Origin: Lacticaseibacillus absianus
GTDB taxonomy: Bacteria > Bacillota > Bacilli > Lactobacillales > Lactobacillaceae
Length of the DNA: 64,000 nucleotides
Assembly: GCF_013407595.1 (NCBI RefSeq)
Contig: NZ_JABEKX010000001.1
Location: 700,522-764,521 of the forward strand
Direction of reading: 5' to 3'
Shown: positions 43,273-52,333 of the stretch, one piece after another
Position numbering within the stretch: the first letter of the stretch is position 1
Layout of the letters: the number at the start of each line of letters is the position of its first letter
Program-made: the position numbers and the translations under genes
Notes under the pieces: generated by a model
Databases searched by the model: none
Seen by the model: only the letters and a program-made list of their open reading frames with translations
Told to the model about the DNA's origin: nothing

Positions 43273-44892
43273 TCACGTCAGTTGCACCACGCCGTCGAGC
43301 TGCGCTTCGAGCGCCGGCGTCAGGTGGTGGGTGACCATGATCACGGTGGTGTCGGGTAACGCCAGCAGGACCGCGTTGATCGCGGCGGCGCTGGCGCGGT
43401 CGAGGTTGGCCGTCGCCTCATCCAGCAGCAAGACGCTCGGGTCGCGGAGCAGCGCCCGGGCCAACACGATGCGCTGTTTTTGCCCGCCGGAGAGGTTGGT
43501 CGCACCGAAGCTCAGTTGCGTCGCCAGCCCGTCCGGCCAAGTGGCGACCAGTGTGTCGAGGCCGACTTGGCGCAACACGGCGGCGAGTCGCGCCGGCGGC
43601 ACGGAGCGGCCAAGGGTCAGGTTATCCTCGAGGCTCGTGTTGAACAGTAGCGGTGTCTGGTCGACGACGGCCAGCTGCGTGTGCAGAGACGTCGGCGCCA
43701 GCGCTGCCAGTGGCACCCCATCGTAAGTGAGCGTGCCGTGATCGGGCTGACGCATGCCGGCCAGGAAGCTGAGCAGCGTCGATTTGCCGCTGCCACTTGA
43801 TCCGACGATCGCATAGTGGCCACCGGCCTTGAAGGTCGCGGCGAAGTGCTGCATCACGGGTTCCGTCGCGCCGGGGTAGGTGAAGCCGAGGTCGCTGACG
43901 GTTAGGGCGATGCGCAGCGGGGCGGCGGGCTGGCCCGTCTCAGGGGCACCCACCGGCACGGCCTGGAACTTGGCGAACAGAGGGGCCGTGGTCTTGATCT
44001 CCGCCACGTTGGCGGCGAGCCCCGTCAGGCTGGAGAACATCGTGCCGGCCAGCTGTTGGGCGGTGACAAAAACGCCCAGCGGCACCTGATGATGGAGGAA
44101 CAGCCACCCGCTGAGGGCCAGCACGCTCAGCGAGCAGAGGAAGCTGGCCCCGTTGGTCACGGCGAACATGCGCCCGGTGGCCTGGGCGTACTCGACCCGC
44201 CGGTGGCGCAGGTGGGCCGAGGCGCTGGCCGCCGCGTCGTGCATTCGCGTGGTCCGGTTCAGGAGAAAGAGCTGGTCGAACCCGTTGAGCACGTCGGCGA
44301 GCAGGGTGGTCAGGGCTTCGCTCGCCCGTGATGCAGCGAGGTTAGTGGCGTTCATCGGCGGGGTCAGTGGTCGCGGCACCAGTAGCATCACCCCGGTCAG
44401 CGCCAAGCCGGCCAGCGCCAAGAGGTAGTGGTAATGCCACAGCGTCAAGGTCGCGAGCCCGACGTCAAGCACCTGCGACAAGGCCATCCAGAAGTTGCCG
44501 AAGCCCAGCTCGCCGATCGTGTTCAAGTCGTTGGTCAGCCACGAGAGGTAGGTCGGGACGGGTTGTTGGTGAAAATCCCGCGGGGTGGTCTGCCCTAACC
44601 GCTGGGTGATGGCGGTGCGCAGGTCCTGGGCCATCTGCTCATTAGCCCGGGTTTGGCTGACCTGGCGGCCGTAGATCATCATCGCAAACCCGACCAAGAC
44701 GAGCAGGGTGATCCCGATCCAGGTCCAGAAGCCAGTGGCCTGCCGGCGACCGAGCGCCGTCAGCACATTGCCGGTGGTGACGGTGTACAAGACGTTCATG
44801 GCGCTGCCCAGCGTGACCCAAAAAGACGCGATGAGCGACAGACGCCAATGACGGCGCAGGAGTTGTGTCAGGGACCAAGGCTGCTCACCCAT
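43273..44892 (-). CDS. ABC exporter with fused ATPase domain
   Basis: 539 residues from the ATG at 44892 (GGGAGGCGG upstream): six membrane helices (about 20-290) and an ATPase domain with GSSGSGKST, NLSGGQKQR, VLLLDEATANLD and switch His in VTHH. All catalytic residues are intact, so a homodimer is possible. The membrane domain is short, in the style of Lactobacillus multidrug/bacteriocin-type exporters. Its start lies inside the last eight bases of rsgA, so translation is coupled to the GTPase gene, an unusual pairing. Substrate unknown. Confidence 0.9.
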   Translation of the reverse strand: MGEQPWSLTQLLRRHWRLSLIASFWVTLGSAMNVLYTVTTGNVLTALGRRQATGFWTWIGITLLVLVGFAMMIYGRQVSQTRANEQMAQDLRTAITQRLGQTTPRDFHQQPVPTYLSWLTNDLNTIGELGFGNFWMALSQVLDVGLATLTLWHYHYLLALAGLALTGVMLLVPRPLTPPMNATNLAASRASEALTTLLADVLNGFDQLFLLNRTTRMHDAAASASAHLRHRRVEYAQATGRMFAVTNGASFLCSLSVLALSGWLFLHHQVPLGVFVTAQQLAGTMFSSLTGLAANVAEIKTTAPLFAKFQAVPVGAPETGQPAAPLRIALTVSDLGFTYPGATEPVMQHFAATFKAGGHYAIVGSSGSGKSTLLSFLAGMRQPDHGTLTYDGVPLAALAPTSLHTQLAVVDQTPLLFNTSLEDNLTLGRSVPPARLAAVLRQVGLDTLVATWPDGLATQLSFGATNLSGGQKQRIVLARALLRDPSVLLLDEATANLDRASAAAINAVLLALPDTTVIMVTHHLTPALEAQLDGVVQLT

Positions 44893-45880
44893 TGCGCCGC
44901 CTCCCTTCAGATCGCACTGCTCGTCGGCCAGCGGCCTGGCGGGCTTGTCGTTGGGCGCGCGCCTCACGCTGGCTGGCGGTCGCGAGCGTGGCGGCGAAGC
45001 GCTGATAGGCGGTCCAGGTCGAGGTATCCAGAGTCCCGGCCTCTAAGGCCGCTGCGACCGCACAGCCGGGTTCGCCGGCGTGCTGGCAGTTGCGGAACTT
45101 GCACTGTGCAGCCAGCGCGAGGATCGGCGCGAACTGGTCCGTCAAACCGGTTGCGGCGGTGTCGAGGCCGACCGCGCGCAGGCCCGGGGTATCGATCACC
45201 AGCGCCCCGTTCGGCAACGCGAACGCTTGGCGGCTGGCAGTCGCGTGGCGCCCATGGCTGTCGTCTTCGCGGATCGTAGCGGTTTGGAGCGAGCGGCCGA
45301 CCAGTGCCGCCAGCAGGGTGGACTTGCCGACCCCGGACGAGCCGATGAAGGCCAGCACCGCCGTTGGGGTCAAAAGCGGGGCCAGGCGCGTCGCCGGCGC
45401 CTGCGATCGATCGGTGGTGACAATAGGCGCGTCGGCGAACACTGCGTGCACTTGGGCCTGCAGATCAGCACGCACGTCGGCGCTGACGAGGTCGGTCTTG
45501 CTGATCAAGAATACGGGTTGCGCCCCGCTGGCGACTGCCAGGGTGTGGAAGCGGCGCAGGCGGTTGAGGTTGAAGTCGTGATTGGCACTGGTGACGATCA
45601 CGATGTGGGTGAGGTTGGCGGCGATTCCTTGCTGCTGGGTGGTGTAGCGGCCTGAATCGCGCGCCAGGAAGGTGGTGCGCGGCAGCAGGGTGTCGATGAG
45701 ATAGGTCCCATCAGGCGTTAGTTGGCCGCCAACGCGGTCGCCGACGACCAGCGTGGCGTGGGTCTGGTGCAGGTGGTGGCGCAGTTTGCCCCGCAGAGTG
45801 GCGGGGTACAGCCGGTGGTCATGCTGCACTTGGTACTGATCTTGCCCTTGAAACATCAGGCGATCTTCGGATTCTGTCAA
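44885..45880 (-). CDS. rsgA: RsgA-type ribosome small-subunit GTPase
   Basis: 331 residues from a TTG start at 45880, chosen because GAGGAGG lies eight bases upstream; the open frame reaches back to 45976 without another ribosome site. An N-terminal OB fold is followed by a circularly permuted GTPase (order G4-G1-G3): ISKTDL, GSSGVGKST, DTPGLR. The zinc motif CKFRNCQHAGEPGCAV follows, then a basic tail. RsgA matures the 30S subunit and responds to (p)ppGpp. This copy is coupled to an ABC exporter rather than to the usual stp-pknB neighbours, so it may be a second paralogue. Confidence 0.9.
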   Translation of the reverse strand: MTESEDRLMFQGQDQYQVQHDHRLYPATLRGKLRHHLHQTHATLVVGDRVGGQLTPDGTYLIDTLLPRTTFLARDSGRYTTQQQGIAANLTHIVIVTSANHDFNLNRLRRFHTLAVASGAQPVFLISKTDLVSADVRADLQAQVHAVFADAPIVTTDRSQAPATRLAPLLTPTAVLAFIGSSGVGKSTLLAALVGRSLQTATIREDDSHGRHATASRQAFALPNGALVIDTPGLRAVGLDTAATGLTDQFAPILALAAQCKFRNCQHAGEPGCAVAAALEAGTLDTSTWTAYQRFAATLATASQREARAQRQARQAAGRRAVRSEGRRRNG

Positions 45881-45974
45881 ATTGGAGTCCTCCTCTGGCC
45901 GCAAAGCGACCTTTGCGCGTCGTGACAATAGCGAAGCGCCGTCCCTCATGCGGCGACGCCTCGGTTTTGGGCAC

Positions 45975-46000
45975 AAAAAAACAAGCCAGGGGCGGCTTGT
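45975..46000 (-). terminator. Terminator between the small upstream gene and rsgA
   Basis: Minus strand ACAAGCC-GCCCCT-GGCTTGT followed by T6-T7, 95 bp before the rsgA start. It either ends an independent small transcript or attenuates rsgA. Confidence 0.85.
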
Positions 46001-46030
46001 TAGTGTCGGATCACGAACGATCGCTTTGGG

Positions 46031-46120
46031 TCAGAGCACACCCAGAGGGGTCTGTGATGCACGCAGCAAGCCGCACAGATCAGTTGCCGTACGCCGTGGT
46101 TGCTTTAAGTATGCAAGCAT
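46031..46120 (-). CDS. 29-residue small protein or leader peptide
   Basis: The ATG at 46120 follows a near-perfect AAAGGAGGGG and opens a 29-codon frame beginning MLAYLKQPRR, basic in its first half, with one Cys, ending in TGA at 46031-46033. A consensus promoter lies about 50 bp upstream and an intrinsic terminator about 30 bp downstream, making a compact gene of about 190 nt. The ribosome site GAGGGGT is complementary to ACCCCTC near the end of the frame, so it may be occluded by folding. It could be a leader peptide controlling rsgA-ABC, or a free-standing small protein. No family recognised. Confidence 0.6.
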   Translation of the reverse strand: MLAYLKQPRRTATDLCGLLRASQTPLGVL

Positions 46121-46167
46121 AAGAACCCCTCCTTTCGATAGACCGAGTGGACGATCACGTTGGTTGA

Positions 46168-46196
46168 AGCATACAGGGGATCGGCACAAAAGGCAA
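46168..46196 (-). promoter_or_regulatory. Promoter of the 29-residue gene
   Basis: Minus-strand TTGCCT (46191-46196), exactly 17 bp, TATGCT (46168-46173). It is divergent from, and close to, the extended -10 (TGATATAAT, 46216-46224) of the ACT-domain gene. Confidence 0.75.
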
Positions 46197-46257
46197 GAAC
46201 AATCCGGACATTTTTTGATATAATGACGCTAATCAAACGCGAAAGCAGGAAATCCAC

Positions 46258-46524
46258 ATGCAAGTGATCATTACCGTTATCGGCACCGACAAGGTCGGCA
46301 TCATCGCGGCCGTTACCACGCGCCTCGCCGAGCTCGAGGTCAACATCCTCGACGTGTCTCAGACCATCATGCAAGGCGCCTTCACCATGATGCTCCTCGC
46401 CCAGCTGCCGGCAGGCGGAGATTTCACCGCAACTAAGGCCGACTTGACCCAGCTGGGGGAGACGATCGGCGTGGACATCAAGATCGCGCGTCAAGAGATC
46501 TTCGACGCCATGCACAAGCTGTAA
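46258..46524 (+). CDS. ACT-domain regulatory protein (UPF0237)
   Basis: 88 residues, a single ACT fold with VIGTDKVGIIAAVTTRLAEL and NILDVSQTIMQGAFTMML, typical of the UPF0237 family. Probably an amino-acid-binding regulator. AAGCAGGAAA precedes the ATG, and TG-A-TATAAT at 46216-46224 is its extended -10. Nine bases separate it from the PFL-family gene, a conserved pairing in Bacillota. Confidence 0.92.
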   Translation: MQVIITVIGTDKVGIIAAVTTRLAELEVNILDVSQTIMQGAFTMMLLAQLPAGGDFTATKADLTQLGETIGVDIKIARQEIFDAMHKL

Positions 46525-46533
46525 GGAGGCCCC

Positions 46534-47877
46534 ATGGAAACTCAACAGATCAAAGAGACCATCGAGATGATCAGCACCGAGAACCTCGACATCCGCACGA
46601 TCACGATGGGGATCTCGCTGCTCGATTGCATCACCGGTGACATGAAGACGACCGCGGAGAAGGTCTACGCCAAGATCACAACGAAAGCGCGCGACCTCGT
46701 GCCGGTGGCAACGGCGATCAGCAACGAGTACGGCTTGCCGATCGTGAACAAGCGCATCTCAGTCACGCCGGTCGCGATGCTCGCAGGAGCCGACCCGCAC
46801 CCCGATTTTCTCTTGCTGGCCCAAGCGCTGGATGATGCGGCCAAGGCCGTGGGCGTCGACCTGATCGGCGGCTACTCCGCCACGGTCCAAAACGGGAGCA
46901 CCCCGGCGGACCTGGCGCTGATGACCAGTATCCCGGCGGCCTTGGCCCAGACGGACCGCGTCTGCGCCTCGGTCAACGTTGGGAGCACGCGCAGCGGCCT
47001 GAACATGGACGCGATCAAGCTGATGGGGCAGGTGGTCAAAGACGTCGCAGCGATCAAGGCGGCCAACGCGATGAAGCTGGTCGTGTTCGCCAACGCAGTG
47101 GAGGACAACCCGTTCATGGCCGGTGCGTTTTGGGGTGTGTCTGAAGGCGATGTCGCGATCAACACCGGCGTCTCGGGGCCTGGCGTGGTCCAACGCGCGA
47201 TCGCCGCGCAGCCGCACGCATCCTTCGAGACGATCTGCGAGACAATCAAGCAGACGGCGTTCAAGGTCTCGCGCATGGGCCAGTTCGTCGGCAAGGTCGC
47301 CGCGGACCGCCTGAACGTGCCGTTCAATATTGTCGACCTCTCCCTGGCCCCGACCCCGGCACCCGGCGATTCCGTCGCTGAGATCCTCGAGACCCTTGGC
47401 TTGAGCCACGTCGGCACCCCGGGTACCACCGCCGCGTTGGCGCTGCTTAATGACGCGGTCAAAAAAGGGGGCATCATGGCGGTCGAGCGGGTCGGCGGCC
47501 TGTCCGGGGCCTTCATCCCGGTCTCCGAAGACGCGCAGATGATCGCGGCGGCGGCTGCCGGCCACATCACGCTGGAGAAGCTGGAGGCGATGACTGCGGT
47601 CTGCTCCGTCGGGCTGGACATGGTCGCCGTGCCTGGTGACACCTCTGCGAGCACGATCAGCGGTATGATCGCCGATGAGGCCGCGATCGGGATGATCAAC
47701 AACAAGACCACCGCCGTTCGCGTGATCCCGGTGCCGGGCAAAGGCGTCGGCGACGAGATCGAGTTCGGTGGGCTGTTCGGCACCGCGCCGATCATGCCGG
47801 TCAACCAAGGCGATGCGTCGGTCTTCATCGACCGCGGTGGCCGCATCCCAGCGCCGATCCACAGTTTCAAGAACTGA
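46534..47877 (+). CDS. UPF0210 / PFL-family protein
   Basis: 447 residues of the UPF0210 (DUF711) family, distantly related in fold to glycyl-radical enzymes. Characteristic stretches: [51 protein letters not shown] and [25 protein letters not shown] (split here). No glycyl-radical loop is apparent, so the enzymatic role is unknown. Co-transcribed with the ACT-domain gene (TAAGGAGG before the ATG); terminator downstream. Confidence 0.92.
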   Translation: METQQIKETIEMISTENLDIRTITMGISLLDCITGDMKTTAEKVYAKITTKARDLVPVATAISNEYGLPIVNKRISVTPVAMLAGADPHPDFLLLAQALDDAAKAVGVDLIGGYSATVQNGSTPADLALMTSIPAALAQTDRVCASVNVGSTRSGLNMDAIKLMGQVVKDVAAIKAANAMKLVVFANAVEDNPFMAGAFWGVSEGDVAINTGVSGPGVVQRAIAAQPHASFETICETIKQTAFKVSRMGQFVGKVAADRLNVPFNIVDLSLAPTPAPGDSVAEILETLGLSHVGTPGTTAALALLNDAVKKGGIMAVERVGGLSGAFIPVSEDAQMIAAAAAGHITLEKLEAMTAVCSVGLDMVAVPGDTSASTISGMIADEAAIGMINNKTTAVRVIPVPGKGVGDEIEFGGLFGTAPIMPVNQGDASVFIDRGGRIPAPIHSFKN

Positions 47878-47891
47878 CGCTCGGCATGCCG

Positions 47892-47928
47892 AAGACCGCC
47901 ATCCCGCGAAGGGGTCGGCGGTCTTTTT
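47892..47928 (+). terminator. Intrinsic terminator of the ACT-PFL operon
   Basis: AGACCGCC...GGCGGTCT with a 15-base loop, followed by TTTTT. Confidence 0.82.
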
Positions 47929-47958
47929 GGCGTAATCTCCGACAAAGGGGATGGTGAG

Positions 47959-49023
47959 ATGTTTGTGGCGCAAACGGCAACAGGCCAGCTGGTGACCTTG
48001 CGCAACCACGCGCAGGCCCGGCAACTGACTGGTGCGTTCGTCTGTCCGGCGTGTGGTGCACCGGTCGGGGTGCGCAACGGCCCGGTGATGCCGGCGCATT
48101 TTTACCACCGCGGGCCGGCGTGTGCAGCCAGCGAACCGGAGAGTGCCGAGCACCTCAACGGCAAGCTGTGGCTGCTCGACTATGGGGTGCGCCGCGGGTG
48201 GGCCGGCACACTGGAGCAGGTCTACCCAACGATCAAGCAGCGCGCGGATGTCGTGTGGTGGCCCGCGGGGCGGCCGCTGGTGGTCGAGTTTCAGTGCAGC
48301 CCAATCAGCGTGACGCGGCTGGCCACGCGGACAGCGGGGTACCACCGCCTCGGGCTCCCGGTGGTCTGGGTGCTCGGTCGGCGCTACTTTGCGGCATTGC
48401 CTCAGGCCAAACAAGCGAAGTTCCTGCAGCACAGCCGCGCCCACGGCTGGCACCTGTGGTTCCTTGACGTCGCGGTGGGGCGGCTGGTGCTTTGGCAGCT
48501 CGATACGCTCGGTCTAGCGATCCACTGGTACTGGGCGAGCGGGTCGCGGGCGCTGCATCGCCCGTTCCCGGACGCCCCCCGCCGGCAGGCTCAGGCGGTC
48601 CAGCGGGCGCTCATGCACCGTGACCGCCGGGCGATGCTGCTACAGCAGGCGTGTGCGGCAGCCGGCCGGAACCTGGCCGGCTGTCCCTGGATCGTGCACA
48701 CCCAATTAACGCACTTGCCGGGGGTGGCGGTTCCAGAGTGGCAGCTGCGCACGCGGTGGCTGCTCGCCTTTCAGGCGCACCCCACGCTAACGACCGCGGC
48801 CGAGTCCGCGTTTTGGCGTCAGTTCGAGGGGCAACTGACGCCGCTGGTGGACTCGGCCGCGGTGTTGGCGGTGGTGCAAGCGCGTTGGCTTGCGGTGCTG
48901 GCAGCGGCCGGGCTGCTCAGCCGGACGACCACGGGGTGGCGGTGGCGGCAGGCACCACAGTGGTACCCGACGCTTGACGCGAAACTAGAGGCGGGTGCTG
49001 AGGGCGTGGTACGGCAGCTCTAG
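47959..49023 (+). CDS. coiA: Competence protein CoiA-like
   Basis: 354 residues. An N-terminal zinc-finger-like CPACGAPV (29-32) and HFYHRG, then a nuclease-like core with HLNGKLWLLDY, ADVVWWPAGRPLVVEFQCSPIS (the E-x-Q of the CoiA PD-(D/E)xK domain) and RTAGYHRLGLPVVWVLG. In streptococci CoiA promotes recombination of incoming DNA. AAAGGGGATGG precedes the ATG. I see no com-box-like element. The gene's last 39 bases overlap the 3' end of the convergent ald gene. Confidence 0.88.
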   Translation: MFVAQTATGQLVTLRNHAQARQLTGAFVCPACGAPVGVRNGPVMPAHFYHRGPACAASEPESAEHLNGKLWLLDYGVRRGWAGTLEQVYPTIKQRADVVWWPAGRPLVVEFQCSPISVTRLATRTAGYHRLGLPVVWVLGRRYFAALPQAKQAKFLQHSRAHGWHLWFLDVAVGRLVLWQLDTLGLAIHWYWASGSRALHRPFPDAPRRQAQAVQRALMHRDRRAMLLQQACAAAGRNLAGCPWIVHTQLTHLPGVAVPEWQLRTRWLLAFQAHPTLTTAAESAFWRQFEGQLTPLVDSAAVLAVVQARWLAVLAAAGLLSRTTTGWRWRQAPQWYPTLDAKLEAGAEGVVRQL

Positions 49024-50097
49024 GCTGTCGGCCACGGCCTGTTCCGTCAGGAGCCCAGCGTAGGTGTTGACCCCGGTGAACAGGGTGCGGTCGACTTTCA
49101 CCGCTTCCGTGAACCCGAGCCGCCCGAGCGTGGCCGCATACGGAATGGTCACCGCTGTCAGCGCGTCTGTCGCGGTGCGCGGGACGGCGCCTGGGATGTT
49201 GGCGACCGCGTAGTGGATCACGCCATCGACGGTGTAGGTCGGATCGGCGAAGGTCGTCGCGTGGGTGGTGGTCTCGAAGATCCCGCCTTGGTCGATCGGG
49301 ATGTCGACGACCACGGACCCCGGCGCCATGCTGGCGATCATCGTGCGGGTCACCAGCTTCGGCGCCACGGCGCCTGGGATCAGGACGGCGCCGATCACGA
49401 GGTCGGCTCGTGCGACCGAAAGCGTCAGGTTCTGGTGGTCGGAGAACAGCGTCTGCACCTTGCCTTCGAACTCATCATCGATCTTTGCCAGCGTCTTTGG
49501 GTCGATGTCCAGCACGGTCACCTGGGCGCCCATGCCAAGCGCGATCTTGGCCGCGTTGAGGCCGACCACGCCGCCACCGATGATGACGACCTGACACTTG
49601 GCGACGCCAGGGACGCTGCCGAGCAGGACGACTTTGCCCCCGAATTGGGTCTGGAGGAACTGGCTGCCCAGGGTGACCGCCATGCGCCCGGCGACCTGGC
49701 TCATCGGGGTCAGTGCCGGCAAGCTACCGTCTGCGCCGACCATCGTTTCGTAGCCGATCGCCGTCACCTGGTGGGCCAACAGGGCCTCGGTCAGCGGCTT
49801 GTTCGCCGCTAAGTGCAAGTAGGTGTAGAGGATCAGGCCGGGGCGGAAGTACTGGTATTCACTGGCCAGTGGTTCTTTGACCTTGATCACCATGTCTTTG
49901 GCCCAGGCCGTCGGGGCGTCGACCATCGTTGCCCCGGCATCGATGAAGTCTTGGTCCGGGTAGCCGGCGGCGATGCCGGCCCCGTGCTCGACGAACACGG
50001 CCTGACCGGCGTGCACTAAGTTGATCACGCCAGCTGGGGTGATCGCCACGCGGTTCTCATTGTTCTTGATCTCTTTGGGGATCCCAATTTCCATCAT
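48985..50097 (-). CDS. ald: Alanine dehydrogenase
   Basis: 370 residues from the ATG at 50097 (AAAGGAG upstream). MEIGIPKEIKNNENRVAITP, then FVEHGAGIAAGYPDQDF (usual spacing of substrate Lys/His region), YTYLHLAA with the catalytic His, MSQVAGRMA, and the NAD fold VVIIGGGVVGLNAAKIALGMGA. It oxidatively deaminates L-alanine to pyruvate and ammonia. It runs 39 bp into the end of coiA tail to tail, so neither gene has a separate terminator here. Confidence 0.95.
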   Translation of the reverse strand: MMEIGIPKEIKNNENRVAITPAGVINLVHAGQAVFVEHGAGIAAGYPDQDFIDAGATMVDAPTAWAKDMVIKVKEPLASEYQYFRPGLILYTYLHLAANKPLTEALLAHQVTAIGYETMVGADGSLPALTPMSQVAGRMAVTLGSQFLQTQFGGKVVLLGSVPGVAKCQVVIIGGGVVGLNAAKIALGMGAQVTVLDIDPKTLAKIDDEFEGKVQTLFSDHQNLTLSVARADLVIGAVLIPGAVAPKLVTRTMIASMAPGSVVVDIPIDQGGIFETTTHATTFADPTYTVDGVIHYAVANIPGAVPRTATDALTAVTIPYAATLGRLGFTEAVKVDRTLFTGVNTYAGLLTEQAVADSLELPYHALSTRL

Positions 50098-50181
50098 CAA
50101 TCAACTCCTTTAAAGACATCATACGGGGAATGCAGGGGTCAGGACAACTGATACGCCTCGGACACTATCTGTGGGCAACCC

Positions 50182-50214
50182 AAAAAACGGGCCTAAGCTT
50201 GGCTTAGGCCCGTT
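50182..50214 (-). terminator. Intrinsic terminator of spxH
   Basis: Minus strand AACGGGCCTAAGC-CAA-GCTTAGGCCCGTT followed by TTTT, ten bases after the spxH stop. Confidence 0.85.
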
Positions 50215-50224
50215 TGCCTGCTCG

Positions 50225-50833
50225 TCACCGCACGCGTAGGCGCTGCTTATTCCCGTAGGCGGGGTTGGTCAGCAGGCGAACGCAGACGGTCTTGAACATC
50301 TGGTAGCTGGACAGGTGCTCGATGCGCACTGCCGGGTTCTCGGGGTGATCGACGTTGATCAAAACGGCGCTGGGCACCTCGGTGACCCCCATCTCGTAGG
50401 CGATCCCTTGATCGGAGGAGAGGCAGTGTGCCATCGCCTCGCGGGCGCGATCATCCTGGAAGGCTTCGCGGTCGAGTCCGGAGGCCGCCAGACACTGGGC
50501 GGCAAACGAGGCGTCGTAACGGTGGGGATCGGCGTCGAGCATGGCCTGCTCCGCCATCAGCAAGGCGCGCGCTTTTTTGTTGCCCTGAAACTGGGCGGCC
50601 TTGTAGTCAAGCGACAGCTGGTAGGCGGTCTCGAATAGGCGGTTACGCATCGCAAGGTCCTTGCAGTCCATGGCGGTTTCTTGCATGTATTGATCGATCA
50701 CCTGAAAGTTCACGACCGGAATGAAGTGAAGGGTGATCTTCGCTTTGAGCTCACTGACGAGCCGGTATACCGCCGTTTCGGCTTGACGACATCGTCGACT
50801 GATCGGGTTGACGAATAAAAAGAGTTCTAGCAT
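50225..50833 (-). CDS. spxH: DsbA-like ClpXP adaptor SpxH (YjbH family)
   Basis: 202 residues from the ATG at 50833 (AGGAGG upstream). A DsbA/2-hydroxychromene isomerase fold beginning LELFLFVNPISRRC; the usual CxxC is reduced to a single Cys in this position, as in lactobacillar YjbH. VTEVPSAVLINVD (cis-Pro loop) and an Ala/Gln-rich helical insert follow. In B. subtilis the protein delivers Spx to ClpXP. It belongs to the conserved coiA/yjbH/CYTH/relQ/nadK neighbourhood. Confidence 0.88.
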   Translation of the reverse strand: MLELFLFVNPISRRCRQAETAVYRLVSELKAKITLHFIPVVNFQVIDQYMQETAMDCKDLAMRNRLFETAYQLSLDYKAAQFQGNKKARALLMAEQAMLDADPHRYDASFAAQCLAASGLDREAFQDDRAREAMAHCLSSDQGIAYEMGVTEVPSAVLINVDHPENPAVRIEHLSSYQMFKTVCVRLLTNPAYGNKQRLRVR

Positions 50834-50926
50834 GGACGGCTCCTCCTGTGGGTTTTGACGCCATATACGGTTTCGATACCTTAACTTTACCAGAATTTTA
50901 CAAAGCCGCAATCGAAACGCTTGTGA

Positions 50927-51502
50927 TTATTTCACGTTTTGAGCGGCTCGCGCGACCTTATTGCGCGGCGGGGTAGGGTCTAGCTGGAATCGCGCGATCA
51001 ACTGCGCAAAGAATGGTTTCGCCCGTGCCGCATCGGTGAACTCGAGTTCGAGCTCTCGGTCTCTGGTTCGATTAGCGTAGCATGTTTCGTCCAGCGTGAG
51101 CAAACCTTCTGCCTGCTGACACAGCCGGCGGGTGGTGGTCGCCTGAGCAAACGGGGCGAGCTGGGCCCAATCGACCCCGCGTGCGGTCAGGGCGCGCGCG
51201 ACGAGCCCATCGGCTTGCAGGCGTCCGGCGGCCGTCAGTGCTCGGGCGGTGGCGACCGAGAGCGGGTCAGTGAGCTCGGTCAGCACGCGGTCACCGGCGG
51301 CCGGGACCTTGAGCGTCTGCTCGGCATGGGTGGCGAACTGACGGATACGCAGCCCGAGGCCCTGCTGGCGTAGCGCCTGGTCGGGCGTATCATAGTAGGT
51401 GTTCGTCTGGGTGAAAGGGGCCGAAAAGGGGTAGGCGGCCGCGATGGCATCGGCCTGGCTTTGCGTCAGCATTACTTTGACCTCTTGTTCTTGACTGATC
51501 AT
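50927..51502 (-). CDS. CYTH-domain (triphosphate tunnel) protein
   Basis: 191 residues with the N-terminal ExExK signature (EQEVKVML) and alternating Arg/Lys/Glu strands (GLGLRIRQF, HAEQTLKVP, ELELEF) that line the tunnel of CYTH enzymes. It may hydrolyse inorganic triphosphate or a nucleotide. Divergent from relQ; GAGGAGG precedes the ATG. The link to stringent-response genes is conserved in Bacillota. Confidence 0.92.
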   Translation of the reverse strand: MISQEQEVKVMLTQSQADAIAAAYPFSAPFTQTNTYYDTPDQALRQQGLGLRIRQFATHAEQTLKVPAAGDRVLTELTDPLSVATARALTAAGRLQADGLVARALTARGVDWAQLAPFAQATTTRRLCQQAEGLLTLDETCYANRTRDRELELEFTDAARAKPFFAQLIARFQLDPTPPRNKVARAAQNVK

Positions 51503-51669
51503 GAACGTTCCTCCTCAGCTTGAGTACGAGCGATGCGACCGCAACAAGGCGGGTCTGGTGCTTCCAGTATAACCCGAGGCCCTTGTTTTGGCTGAATATA
51601 TGGTAAACTAATAGCGGAAACGAGTTTCGCGCCCGGCGATCACCGCGGGCGCCATTGGGAGGCCATCGC

Positions 51670-52332
51670 ATGCAACGAGACTGGGACACTTTTTTAATGC
51701 CGTATCAGCAGGCGGTCAAGGAGCTGAAGATCAAGTTCCGCGGAATGCGGATGCAGTTCCTGCAAGCCAGCACACACTCGCCGATCGAGATCGTCACCGG
51801 CCGGGTCAAACCGGTGGATTCGATCATCGAAAAGCAGTCTCGTCGCTACATCACCGATGACCTGCTCGAACAAGATATGCAAGACATCGCGGGTCTGCGG
51901 GTCCAGTGCCAGTTCGTGGAGGATATCTACGAGGTCGTCCGCCTGATCCACCAGCGCAAGGACATGAAGGTGGTCGAGGAGCGCGACTATGTCACCAACG
52001 TCAAGCCCAGCGGCTACCGGAGCTACCACATGGTGATCGAGTACCCCGTGCAGATGGTGCACGGGGAGAAGCGGCTCTTGGCGGAGATCCAGGTGCGCAC
52101 GATGTCGATGAACTTCTGGGCGACGATCGAGCACAGCCTGAACTACAAGTATCAAGGCGAATTCCCGACGGCGCTCAAGGAGCGGTTGAAGCGGGCGGCC
52201 GAGGCGTCGTTCATGCTCGACGAAGAGATGTCGGAGATCCGCGAAGAGATCCAAGAGGCGCAGCAGCTGTTTTCGTATGGCAAAGGCCAAAACGTCCCCA
52301 GCCTGAACGCCCCGGACAAGAAGGATGACTAG
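51670..52332 (+). CDS. relQ: Small alarmone synthetase RelQ
   Basis: 220 residues: a stand-alone (p)ppGpp synthetase domain without hydrolase or TGS/ACT regions. Motifs: GRVKPVDSIIEKQSRR, DIAGLRVQCQFVEDIY, KPSGYRSYHMVIEYP, EIQVRTMSMNFWATIEHSLNYK (read in parts) and a C-terminal helix used for tetramerisation. It makes (p)ppGpp from ATP and GDP/GTP. The ATG at 51670 has GGGAGG upstream; TGGTAAACT at 51601-51609 is an extended -10. One base separates its stop from nadK. Confidence 0.95.
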   Translation: MQRDWDTFLMPYQQAVKELKIKFRGMRMQFLQASTHSPIEIVTGRVKPVDSIIEKQSRRYITDDLLEQDMQDIAGLRVQCQFVEDIYEVVRLIHQRKDMKVVEERDYVTNVKPSGYRSYHMVIEYPVQMVHGEKRLLAEIQVRTMSMNFWATIEHSLNYKYQGEFPTALKERLKRAAEASFMLDEEMSEIREEIQEAQQLFSYGKGQNVPSLNAPDKKDD

Positions 52333-52333
52333 T

